The notes below the pieces were generated by a model. It searched no databases, was not told the DNA's origin, and saw only the letters and a program-made list of their open reading frames with translations. A DNA stretch of 10,252 bases, taken from Actinomycetes bacterium. GTDB lineage: Bacteria > Actinomycetota > Acidimicrobiia > Acidimicrobiales > RAAP-2. The stretch is taken from the NCBI GenBank assembly GCA_021826255.1, contig JAKBAZ010000033.1, positions 1-10,252 of the forward strand. Reading direction: 5' to 3'. Positions 1-7,022 of the stretch are shown here, piece by piece (position 1 is the stretch's first letter; every line of letters starts with the position of its first letter). Both the position numbers and the translations under genes were made by a program.

Positions 1-1
1 A

Positions 2-658
2 GCCCTCGAGGGAACGAGCGCAGAAGGTTACGTCGCGGGGGGCACCGCCGAACAGGTTCAATTCGACCAAGTGATCTCAAGTCGAACCCCCTTAATCGTT
101 GGACTGGTCATCCTGCTGGCCTTCGTCCTCATCACGTCGGTGTTTCGCAGTCTCGTGCTGGCCCTAAAGGCCGCGGTGATGAATCTTCTCTCCATCGGCG
201 CCGCCTACGGCGTGATTGTCGCGGTCTTCCAGTGGGGTTGGGGGTCGTCGTTACTCGGAGTAGATCAGCACGTGCCTATCGAGGCGTACGTCCCGATGAT
301 GATGTTCGCCATCGTCTTCGGTCTCTCGATGGACTACGAGGTCTTCCTCCTCTCGCGTATCCGCGAGTCCTATCTCTCGAGCGGTGACACCCACGCCTCG
401 GTCGCCGACGGACTCTCACTCACTGGTCGAGTCATCAGCGCGGCCGCGCTGATCATGGTGAGCGTCTTCATCTCCTTCGTGACGACGCCCCTCGTGACGG
501 TGAAGGAGCTCGCAGTCGGTCTCGCCGCCAGCGTCGTGATTGACGCCACCATCGTTCGACTCGTGATGGTGCCGTCGGCGATGTTTCTCTTCGGCCGCTT
601 GAACTGGTGGATCCCGTCGTGGCTCGACCGACTCCTGCCTCGGCTGAGAGTGGAGTAG
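2..658 (+). CDS. MMPL/RND-family membrane transporter, C-terminal fragment (5' end outside window)
   Basis: The reading frame is open from the left edge with no start in view, so this is the last 218 residues of a longer protein. MMPL-family proteins are RND-type transporters of the cytoplasmic membrane that usually export lipids or hydrophobic compounds, and full members are commonly 700 or more residues. Visible here are about five hydrophobic helices, in two blocks split by a short loop at about residues 75-95. The family signature GLSMDYEVFLLSRIRE starts at residue 107; its Asp lies in the membrane, where RND proteins relay protons. Before the first helix is a short soluble end (YVAGGTAEQ) that matches the end of a periplasmic domain. 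The GTG at 71 lies inside the conserved domain and is not the start. The stop lies 3 bp from the stop of the convergent flavoprotein gene, leaving no room for a separate terminator. The cargo cannot be told from this fragment. Confidence 0.88.
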   Translation, partial: ALEGTSAEGYVAGGTAEQVQFDQVISSRTPLIVGLVILLAFVLITSVFRSLVLALKAAVMNLLSIGAAYGVIVAVFQWGWGSSLLGVDQHVPIEAYVPMMMFAIVFGLSMDYEVFLLSRIRESYLSSGDTHASVADGLSLTGRVISAAALIMVSVFISFVTTPLVTVKELAVGLAASVVIDATIVRLVMVPSAMFLFGRLNWWIPSWLDRLLPRLRVE

Positions 659-661
659 GTC

Positions 662-2296
662 CTAGCGGGGCTCGGGCACGAGGTCAATGGCTCCGCAGGG
701 GCACTCGGCGACACAGATCCCGCACCCCTTGCAGTAGTCGTAGTTGAAGGCGTAACCCTCACCCGCACCGAGTTTGATGACTGCGTTGTCAGGACAGACC
801 CCGAAGCAGTTGTCGCACTCGAAGCAGTTGCCACACGACATGCACCGGCGCGCCTCGAAGAGGGCGTCGTCGACACTCAGGCCACCCACCACTTCACTAA
901 ACGTGTCGCGACGTCGGGCCACTTCGAGGCGGGGTCGCACGGTGCGCTCGGCGTCGGAGTAGTACCAGGTGTTGAGCCGATCGAAGCTCGCCGGGGCTCG
1001 CGGGGAATCGACCTGTGCCTCACGTCCCTCGAAGAGGGCGTCGATGGCGTCGGCCCCGAGGCGTCCTTGGCCGATGGCGCGAGTGAGTGTTCGCGAGTCG
1101 GCCCCGTTGGCACTGGCGTCACCCACAACGATGATTCGAGGGTCCCCCGTGCGTTGATGTTCGTCGCAGTGAACCACCCCGTCACTCACGTGAACCTGAG
1201 CGGCGGAGTCGAGGAGCGAGAGGTCCGCCTCTTGTCCGAGGGCGAGGACCACGGTGTCGGCCTCCATCTCCTCGAACTGTCCGGTACCGACAGCCCGACC
1301 CTCGTCGTCGAGAGTCATTATTTCGATGACCGCGCGCCCCTCGTCACTTCGTGAGATGGTCGAGAGCCAGCGCATCTGTACCCCCTCGGCTTCGGCGTCG
1401 AGGACCTCCTCGTCGTGGGCGGGCATGACGTCGCGGGTGCGGCGATAGACGACCACGGTCTCGGTGGCCCCGAGTCGGGTGGCGGTGCGCGCGGCGTCCA
1501 TGGCCGTGTCACCCCCGCCGTAGACGATGACGCGACGCCCGAGCGAGGGAGGATCACCCTCCTCGAGGGAACGCAGAACCCCCACGGCGTCGAGAATCCT
1601 CGCCGCGTCTCCCGCCGGAATCCCCGGATCACGTCCCCGCTGGGCCCCGACCGCGACGACCACCGCGTCGAATCCTTGCGCCAAGAGGGCGTTCACGTCG
1701 TCCACCCAGTGGTTGACCTCAAAGCGAACGCCCATCTCGGCGAGTCGGGCGACCTCGGCGTCGACGACGTCGCGTGGCAGTCGGTAGGCGGGGATGCCGT
1801 AACGCATCATTCCGCCGAGGTCCGCTTGGGCCTCGAAGACGACGACGGCGTGCCCGCGCCGGCGAAGGTGGTAGGCCGCCGAGAGCCCCCCGGGGCCCGA
1901 TCCCACCACCGCGACGCGCCGGCCAGTGTCGGGCCCGGGTTCAATCCGCCAGCCCCGCTCCAGGCCGAGGTCGCCGAGGAAGCGCTCGACCGCGTTCACT
2001 CCGACCGCCTCGTCCACCTGGACTCGATTGCAGGCGCTCTCGCAGGGGTGAAAGCAGGCGCGACCCATGATGGCGGGCAGGGGGTTGCGCTCCATGATGG
2101 CGCGCCAGGCGCTCTCGTAGTCGCCCTCCTCGGCGTGGTACAGCCAGCCCTGGATGTCCTCACCCGCCGGGCAGGCCGCCGAGCACGGGGGCAGTCGATG
2201 AACGTAGACCGGTCGTTCGGTTCGCCACGTACCGGTGAGGTTGGCCAGACTCGACCCCACATCAAGGGTGATGGCGAAGGGGCGCCGCTCAGTCAT
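662..2296 (-). CDS. GltD-like NAD(P)/FAD oxidoreductase fused to a 2x[4Fe-4S] ferredoxin domain (delta-type subunit of the 2-oxoacid oxidoreductase)
   Basis: This 544-residue protein is the last gene of the oxidoreductase operon. Residues 1-120 carry the cysteine-rich start typical of glutamate synthase small subunits and related enzymes (C38, C42, then C81, C85, C89), which binds Fe-S clusters. Residues 128-165 hold the FAD Rossmann motif (VVGSGPGGLSAA). Residues 255-300 hold the NAD(P) site (VIVYGGGDTAMDAA, then YRRTRDVMPA), and VVGDASANG at 390 closes the FAD site. The last 60 residues form a bacterial-type double-cluster ferredoxin: C491, C494, C497, C501-Pro and C522, C525, C528, C532, with extra cysteines at 485, 488 and 534. 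The natural reading is electron transfer between the oxidoreductase, ferredoxin clusters and NAD(P)(H). GltD proper is less likely because no large glutamate synthase subunit is nearby. The ATG start is preceded by GGGAG at 5 nt and overlaps the beta gene by 8 bp. Confidence 0.9.
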   Translation of the reverse strand: MTERRPFAITLDVGSSLANLTGTWRTERPVYVHRLPPCSAACPAGEDIQGWLYHAEEGDYESAWRAIMERNPLPAIMGRACFHPCESACNRVQVDEAVGVNAVERFLGDLGLERGWRIEPGPDTGRRVAVVGSGPGGLSAAYHLRRRGHAVVVFEAQADLGGMMRYGIPAYRLPRDVVDAEVARLAEMGVRFEVNHWVDDVNALLAQGFDAVVVAVGAQRGRDPGIPAGDAARILDAVGVLRSLEEGDPPSLGRRVIVYGGGDTAMDAARTATRLGATETVVVYRRTRDVMPAHDEEVLDAEAEGVQMRWLSTISRSDEGRAVIEIMTLDDEGRAVGTGQFEEMEADTVVLALGQEADLSLLDSAAQVHVSDGVVHCDEHQRTGDPRIIVVGDASANGADSRTLTRAIGQGRLGADAIDALFEGREAQVDSPRAPASFDRLNTWYYSDAERTVRPRLEVARRRDTFSEVVGGLSVDDALFEARRCMSCGNCFECDNCFGVCPDNAVIKLGAGEGYAFNYDYCKGCGICVAECPCGAIDLVPEPR

Positions 2297-3305
2297 CGTC
2301 TCTCCCTAACAGTCCGTAGCGGGTGATATTGCGTGAGGCTTGGGCCTGAATTCGCGCCACCGTGGCGCGATCGGCGACTTCGCCCTCGCGGGTGAACAGG
2401 TGGGCGAAACGCTTTTGAAGGCGCAAGTACGACTCGACGGGCTCGGGGTGTCGAATGGGTGTGACGGCGCTGACGTCACCGTCGCGGGCCTCGAACACGG
2501 GGAACAGGCCGGTCTGGTGGGCCAGGCGAGCGAGTCGAATGGTGTCCGACGAGACCGAACCCCAGCCGAGGGGGCACGGGACGAGTATGTGCAGGTAGCG
2601 AGATCCGGAGATCTCCATCGCTCGTTCGACTTTGGACTCGAGGTCGAAGAGGTCGGCGACCGTGGCCGTCGCGACGTAGGGAATCTCGTGGGCCATGGCC
2701 AAACGGGGAAGATCCTTACCCTGGCCGAATCGATTTCCGGGGTGTTCTCCCACGGCCTCAGTGGTGGCGGTGCGGGCGGCGCCGGGGGTGGTGCCGGAAC
2801 GTTGAACGCCCGTGTTCATGTAGGCCTCGTTGTCGTAACAGATGTAGAGCACGTCGTCGTTGCGCTCGAACATTCCAGAAAGGGGACCGAGACCGATGTC
2901 GGCCGTCCCTCCGTCGCCCCCCTGGGCGACGACGCGGACGTGTCCTCGGCCCGTCGCCCGCAGTCCGGCGGCGACACCCGTCGCCACGGCGGCGGCGTTT
3001 CCGAAGAGGGAGTGGAGCCAGGGCAGACGCCAGGAGGTCTCGGGGTACGGAGTGGAGAAGACTTCGAGACAGCCCGTGGCGTTCACCGCGACCAACTGGT
3101 GGTCGCTCGCGCGCATCGCGGCGTCGAGGGCGTAGCGGGCCCCGAGAGCCTCGCCGCACCCCGCGCAGGCCCGGTGTCCCGAAGTGAGTGAGTTGGCCCG
3201 CGTCGGATCGGACTGGGCGGAGCGACGCTCGAGTTCGACGAGACGATTCCCCACGGCGAACGAGCCCACTTGGTAAAAACGCACCGGGGTGCGCTCGGTA
3301 CTCAC
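2289..3305 (-). CDS. porB: 2-oxoacid:ferredoxin oxidoreductase beta subunit (thiamine diphosphate-binding, pyruvate type)
   Basis: This 338-residue protein is the catalytic subunit that binds thiamine diphosphate and one [4Fe-4S] cluster. The thiamine diphosphate/Mg site is clear: GDGGTADIG starts at residue 130, and the partner stretch YDNEAYMNTG starts at 157. Four cysteines match the cluster ligands of pyruvate:ferredoxin oxidoreductases: C47 and C50 (CAGC), C79 (NATGCLEV) and C244 (VPCPLGW). TPYPETSW at 85-92 is also typical of the pyruvate-type beta subunit. The frame stays open to 3488, but that upstream part is low-complexity Arg-rich sequence lying over the alpha gene. I chose the GTG at 3305 because it has GGAGAG 4 nt upstream, forms a 4-bp GTGA overlap with the alpha stop, and gives the usual family length. 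Pyruvate is the most likely substrate, but 2-oxoisovalerate or another 2-oxoacid cannot be excluded. Confidence 0.93.
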   Translation of the reverse strand: MSTERTPVRFYQVGSFAVGNRLVELERRSAQSDPTRANSLTSGHRACAGCGEALGARYALDAAMRASDHQLVAVNATGCLEVFSTPYPETSWRLPWLHSLFGNAAAVATGVAAGLRATGRGHVRVVAQGGDGGTADIGLGPLSGMFERNDDVLYICYDNEAYMNTGVQRSGTTPGAARTATTEAVGEHPGNRFGQGKDLPRLAMAHEIPYVATATVADLFDLESKVERAMEISGSRYLHILVPCPLGWGSVSSDTIRLARLAHQTGLFPVFEARDGDVSAVTPIRHPEPVESYLRLQKRFAHLFTREGEVADRATVARIQAQASRNITRYGLLGRDDD

Positions 3306-4549
3306 GAGTCTCTCCGACTCATCTCGAGGTCGCGCAGCACGTTCTCCGCGGCGGGTCCGCTCCGTCGGCGTTGGGCGACGCGGGCCAGTTCGCCGTCCAC
3401 CAAGGAGTGATCGAGATCGAGGAAGGTTGTTTCGACGAGGGTGCCCTCCAAGGCGGCGAGAAAGGTCTCGCGCAGAGAGTCGGCCCATACCGGTCGGCCC
3501 CCGAGTCCGGCGATGACTTCGTGAATCGGAGTCGAACGTCCCCGCAGGGCGAGGGCGATGTCGGTCGAGAGAATGCCTCCGTAGCCGATGGAGAACGCCT
3601 TTTCGATCACGACGACGCGAGTGGCCCGCTCCAGCGCTCGGCGCACGGCCTCGGCGGGAAAAGGACGAAAGCAGGTGATGGAGAGGACGCCCATCTTCTC
3701 GCCGTTGGCTCTCAGGTCGTCGACCACGTCCTTGATGGTGCCGAGTACCGAGCCCATGGCCACCACGACCACCTCGGCGTCGTCGAGGTGATAGCCCTGG
3801 ACCAGATGTCCGGAGGATCGCCCTAAGACCTCGAGGTGGTGTTCGCCCAGACGAGGAATCACGTCGAGGGCTCGTTGGAGTCGGACTTGGGCGAGGTAGC
3901 GAACCTCGGTGAAAGCCTCGGGTCCCACCATCGCTCCGATGGAGACAGGATCGAGGGGGTCGAGGGACTGACGAGGGAGGTACGGAGGTACGAGGGAGTC
4001 GACCTCGTCGGCACTCGGGAGATCTACTCGTTCGATCGAGTGGGTGAGGATGAATCCGTCCACGTTGACCATGACCGGGACGGAGAGCTCCTCAGCCAAC
4101 GCGACGGCCAGAATATGGAGGTCGATGGCGTCCTGGTTGGTCTCGGCGAAGAGCTGTACCCAGCCCGAGTCGCGCACCGACATGGCGTCGGAGTGGTCGT
4201 TCCAGATATTGATGGGGGCCCCGATGGCTCGATTGGCCAAAGTGAGCACGATGGGTAGACCAAGGCCAGCCGCGTTGTACACCGCCTCCATCATGAAGAG
4301 CAGGCCCTGGGACGCGGTCGCGGTGTAGGCCCGTGCCCCCACCGCCGATGCCCCGATAGTCACCGACAACGCGGAGAACTCCGAGTCGGCGTTGACGAAT
4401 TCGGCGTCGAGTTGACCCGACTTCACGAGAGCCCCGAGGGCTTCGATGATGTGGGTTTGGGGGGAGATGGGGTAGGCGCACACGACGTCGGGTCGACAGA
4501 GGGCGACGGCCCGCGCGACGGCTTGCGACCCCTCAAGTTGTGCCTGCAC
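3302..4549 (-). CDS. porA: 2-oxoacid:ferredoxin oxidoreductase alpha subunit (pyruvate type)
   Basis: This protein of about 415 residues contributes to the substrate and thiamine diphosphate pocket at the interface with the beta subunit. Numbered from the upstream GTG at 4552, the family motifs are YPISPQTHIIE at 27-37, NADSEFSALS at 54-63, ARAYTATASQG at 73-83, and an NRAIGAPINIWNDHSD block from 107 ending in RDSGW. The C-terminal domain II (about 258-350) has VVVVAMGS and IEKAFSIGYGG, as in pyruvate:ferredoxin oxidoreductases. Two tandem GTG codons could start the gene. I prefer the second (4549) because GGAGG at 4559-4555 lies 5 nt from it but only 2 nt from the first. The start overlaps the gamma gene by 17 bp and the stop overlaps the beta start by 4 bp, which indicates coupled translation. 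Confidence 0.93.
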   Translation of the reverse strand: MQAQLEGSQAVARAVALCRPDVVCAYPISPQTHIIEALGALVKSGQLDAEFVNADSEFSALSVTIGASAVGARAYTATASQGLLFMMEAVYNAAGLGLPIVLTLANRAIGAPINIWNDHSDAMSVRDSGWVQLFAETNQDAIDLHILAVALAEELSVPVMVNVDGFILTHSIERVDLPSADEVDSLVPPYLPRQSLDPLDPVSIGAMVGPEAFTEVRYLAQVRLQRALDVIPRLGEHHLEVLGRSSGHLVQGYHLDDAEVVVVAMGSVLGTIKDVVDDLRANGEKMGVLSITCFRPFPAEAVRRALERATRVVVIEKAFSIGYGGILSTDIALALRGRSTPIHEVIAGLGGRPVWADSLRETFLAALEGTLVETTFLDLDHSLVDGELARVAQRRRSGPAAENVLRDLEMSRRDS

Positions 4550-5147
4550 CACGACCTCCCACTCGCTCTCGATTCACGTGGTCGAAGGCCACCCGGACGG
4601 CCGCTACGTTGGCCTCCGCCACCGCGCCCCGGAATCGGTGGTGAATAGCCGCCTCCACCGCGTCACGACTGATGAGTCCGGTCAACGCGGCGAACCCGCC
4701 GAGCAGGACGCTGTTCGGAGTGGGTCGCTTCAAATACTCGAGAGCGATGTCGGTCGCCGGGAGACTGAGAATGTGGTCGGGGTCGAGGTGGGCGACCTCC
4801 TCGTCCATTCCCAACTCGTGAAGGGGAGTGGAGGTGTTGAGAAGGACGTAGCCGTGTTGACGAAGGCCCGCGAAAAGTTTCACCACCCCGAGCAGGGTGG
4901 GATCTTGAATGACGAGAACGTCGGGGTCTTTCACGGGTTCGCGAGTGCGAATCTCGCGTCGACCGAGTCGACAGTACGCCTCGACGGGAGCCCCGGTGCG
5001 CTCTGACCCGAAGCTCGGGAAAGCCTGAGCGTAGAGACCTTCTTCGAAGGCCGCGACGGCCAGGAGCTCCGCGGCGGTCACGGTTCCCTGGCCGCCACGA
5101 CCGTGTAGACGAATCTGGACGACGTCGGCCTCGAGAAGTTCGCTCAC
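4533..5147 (-). CDS. porG: 2-oxoacid:ferredoxin oxidoreductase gamma subunit
   Basis: This is the first gene of the operon and encodes 204 residues. The POR/KOR gamma fold is marked by IRLHGRGGQGTVTAAE from residue 12 and by QAFPSFGSERTGAPVEAY from residue 41. Both are strongly conserved in the gamma subunit or domain of pyruvate- and other 2-oxoacid:ferredoxin oxidoreductases, where this domain is thought to help bind CoA. I chose the GTG at 5147 because it puts the GRGGQG motif at residue 16, the usual distance; a TTG at 5156 would add three residues. The Shine-Dalgarno is weak (GGA, 4 nt away). The frame runs open far upstream, but that part lies over the divergent MFS gene, is highly charged and low in complexity, and is not coding. 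The separate gamma, alpha, beta and delta-type genes fit the multi-subunit enzyme rather than the single-chain form of many anaerobes. Confidence 0.92.
   Translation of the reverse strand: MSELLEADVVQIRLHGRGGQGTVTAAELLAVAAFEEGLYAQAFPSFGSERTGAPVEAYCRLGRREIRTREPVKDPDVLVIQDPTLLGVVKLFAGLRQHGYVLLNTSTPLHELGMDEEVAHLDPDHILSLPATDIALEYLKRPTPNSVLLGGFAALTGLISRDAVEAAIHHRFRGAVAEANVAAVRVAFDHVNRERVGGRGAGTT
4555..4559 (-). promoter_or_regulatory. Shine-Dalgarno site of the alpha subunit gene (decides between two GTG starts)
   Basis: On the minus strand GGGAGGT lies inside the 3' end of the gamma gene. Its GGAGG core is 2 nt from the GTG at 4552 and 5 nt from the GTG at 4549. The second spacing is normal for initiation, so the one-codon-shorter protein is preferred. 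Confidence 0.6.
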
Positions 5148-5224
5148 GACGTCCAACCTAGAAACTCGCCGAGGAGTGAGCCCAGGGACGAAAGTCACGC
5201 CGTGGGGGGCGAGCGATAAAGTTG

Positions 5225-5240
5225 CGTGCATACATGCACG
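5225..5240. promoter_or_regulatory. Perfect inverted repeat, putative MarR operator upstream of the MFS gene
   Basis: CGTGCAT-AC-ATGCACG is a perfect 7+7 bp inverted repeat with a 2-bp centre. It lies 11 bp before the Shine-Dalgarno of the MFS gene, in the 117-bp gap between the divergent oxidoreductase operon and the MFS-marR pair. MarR-family dimers typically bind inverted repeats of about this size next to the genes they repress, and marR is the next gene but one. A -10-like GATAAA at 5215-5220 would put the transcription start at about 5227, inside the repeat, as expected for a repressor site. I could not find a convincing -35 box. The surroundings are visibly more AT-rich than the rest of the window. 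Confidence 0.55.
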
Positions 5241-5250
5241 TATTTTTTCC

Positions 5251-5255
5251 GGAGG
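5251..5255 (+). promoter_or_regulatory. Shine-Dalgarno site of the MFS gene
   Basis: GGAGG lies 6 nt before a GTG at 5262 and 9 nt before an ATG at 5265. It rules out the in-frame GTG at 5226, which falls inside the inverted repeat and would put the ribosome site within the coding sequence. Confidence 0.7.
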
Positions 5256-5264
5256 TGTCTCGTG

Positions 5265-7022
5265 ATGACCGAGACGGCGTCGTCTGATCGCTACAAGTGG
5301 ATTGCTCTCACCAACACGACCCTCGGGGTGTTCATGGCGACGATTAACTCTTCCATCATCTTGATCTCCCTGCCGGCGATCTTTAACGGCATCGGGGTCA
5401 ATCCACTCTCTCCGGGCAACGTCGGGTACCTCTTGTGGCTGCTGCAGGGTTATCTCCTCGTCACCGCCGTGCTGGTGATCTCCCTCGGGCGACTCGGTGA
5501 CATCGTGGGGCGAGTGCGCATCTTCAACGCCGGGTTCAGCGTGTTCTCCGTGGCGTCCATCGCCCTCGCGCTCGATCCCTACCGCGGGGGTCACGGCGCG
5601 CTCTGGCTGGTGGCGTGGCGATTGATTCAAGGAGTGGGGGGAGCCATGCTCTTCGCCAACTCCTCGGCCATTCTGGTGGACGCGTTTCCGGCGCGCCAGC
5701 GAGGTCTCGCGATGGGGATTAACCAAGTCGCCGCCATCGGCGGTTCCTTCATCGGACTCATCCTTGGTGGTCTGCTCTCGGTGGGTAACTGGCGGTTGGT
5801 CTTTTGGGTCTCGGTCCCTTTCGGACTGCTCGGCACCGTCTGGGGGTATCTCAGCTTGCGCGATAACGGGGTTCGCTCCGCGGCCCGTATCGACTGGTGG
5901 GGCAACGTCACCTTCGCCCTCGGACTCACCAGCATTCTTGCCGGGATCGTCTACGGAATCCAGCCCTACGGTACGCACACCATGGGGTGGACCTCGCCCC
6001 GGGTCCTTCTCTTCGTTGGGGCGGGGGTCGTCTTGCTCGGGGTGTTCTTCGTCATCGAGACCCGCGTGGAGTCGCCGATGTTCAACTTGCGCCTCTTCAC
6101 GATCCGCGCATTCTTTACCGGATCGGTGGCCGGACTCCTCGCCGCGATCGGCCGAGGCGGTCTGCAGTTCATGCTCATCATCTGGCTGCAGGGAATCTGG
6201 CTACCCCTCCACGGCTACAGCTATCAGAACACTCCCCTCTGGGCTGGGATCTACCTCTTGCCGCTCACCCTTGGTTTCATGATTGCGGGGCCGGTGAGTG
6301 GATTCCTCTCGGACCGTCACGGCGCGAGGACGTTGTCGACCGCGGGTCTACTGGTCTTTGGTGCCAGCTTCGTCGGACTCCTGGTGATGCCCACCAACTT
6401 CTCCTACTGGGTGTTCGCCCTCTTGATCGTTCTCAATGGAGTGGGCGGTGGAATGTTCTCGGCTCCGAACACCACGGCGATCATGAACTCCGTGCCGGCT
6501 GATCAACGGGGATCGGCCGCCGGAATCCAGGCGGCCTTTTTGAATACCGGCATGGTGCTCTCCATCGGGGTCTTCTTCTCCTTGATGATCGTCGGGCTCA
6601 CCCACGCACTACCGGCGAAGATGGTCAGCGGGTTGAGTGCCCACGGGGTGCCCCTCGCTCAGGCCCACGCCGTGGCCTCGGTACCGGCGGTCGCGAGCCT
6701 CTTCTCCTCCTTTCTCGGCTACAACCCGCTCGCGAGCCTTCTCGGCTCGCCCGCCGCGGTGCACGTGACCAGCCAACAGTGGGCCGTTCTCACGGGCAAG
6801 TCCTTCTTTCCCTCCCTCATCGAGGACCCCTTCCACCACGGTCTGGTGATCGTCTTCGGGGCGGCCGTCGTGATGGCCGTCGTGGGGGCCGTCTTTTCGG
6901 CTCTCCGCGGTACTCGATTCGTTCACACCGAGCACTCCCTCAGTGAACACGCCGCGGAGATGGCGACGGTCGGAGGAGCCGTGCCGGGAGAGGTGGCCCT
7001 CACCGAGGAGGTGGACCAGTGA
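5265..7022 (+). CDS. MFS multidrug-type exporter, DHA2 (14-helix) family
   Basis: This 585-residue polytopic protein would export small molecules, drugs or toxic metabolites in exchange for protons. Its length and number of hydrophobic segments fit the 14-helix DHA2 class. Visible motifs are the helix 1 stretch MATINSSIILISLPA (24-38), motif A GRLGDIVGRVRIF at 75-87 between helices 2 and 3, WRLIQGVGGAM at 118-128, and the motif C-like GSFIGLILGGLLS at 160-172 followed by NWRLVFWVSVPFG. A second-half motif A-like GFLSDRHGAR is at 346-355. A long outer loop at about 450-520 precedes the last helix. The start is ATG 5265, or GTG 5262 one codon earlier. Helix 1 has Asn28 where many DHA2 proteins have Asp. 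The gene ends in a 4-bp overlap with marR, so the exporter is probably controlled by that repressor. The substrate is unknown. Confidence 0.9.
   Translation: MTETASSDRYKWIALTNTTLGVFMATINSSIILISLPAIFNGIGVNPLSPGNVGYLLWLLQGYLLVTAVLVISLGRLGDIVGRVRIFNAGFSVFSVASIALALDPYRGGHGALWLVAWRLIQGVGGAMLFANSSAILVDAFPARQRGLAMGINQVAAIGGSFIGLILGGLLSVGNWRLVFWVSVPFGLLGTVWGYLSLRDNGVRSAARIDWWGNVTFALGLTSILAGIVYGIQPYGTHTMGWTSPRVLLFVGAGVVLLGVFFVIETRVESPMFNLRLFTIRAFFTGSVAGLLAAIGRGGLQFMLIIWLQGIWLPLHGYSYQNTPLWAGIYLLPLTLGFMIAGPVSGFLSDRHGARTLSTAGLLVFGASFVGLLVMPTNFSYWVFALLIVLNGVGGGMFSAPNTTAIMNSVPADQRGSAAGIQAAFLNTGMVLSIGVFFSLMIVGLTHALPAKMVSGLSAHGVPLAQAHAVASVPAVASLFSSFLGYNPLASLLGSPAAVHVTSQQWAVLTGKSFFPSLIEDPFHHGLVIVFGAAVVMAVVGAVFSALRGTRFVHTEHSLSEHAAEMATVGGAVPGEVALTEEVDQ

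Noticed and set aside
1415..2326. Long plus-strand open frame opposite the flavoprotein gene
   Set aside because: It is antisense to a gene with clear FAD, NAD(P) and Fe-S motifs. The translation is low in complexity, rich in Gly, Arg, His and Asp, and shows no recognisable domain. High GC makes such shadow frames common.
2340..3191. Long plus-strand open frame opposite the beta subunit gene
   Set aside because: Antisense to a well-supported porB, rich in Gly, Val and Arg, with no domain. A shadow frame.
3306..3488. Upstream extension of the beta subunit frame
   Set aside because: It would overlap the alpha gene by almost 190 bp and adds an Arg-rich tail with no family match. The GTG at 3305 has a ribosome site and a coupled overlap.
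5226..5264. Earlier GTG start for the MFS gene
   Set aside because: The codon sits inside the inverted repeat, and the strong GGAGG at 5251-5255 would then be within the coding region. The extra residues are not a typical N-terminus.
5148..5978. Long upstream extension of the gamma subunit frame
   Set aside because: It lies antisense to the MFS gene and reads as charged, low-complexity sequence. The conserved gamma domain begins just after the GTG at 5147.
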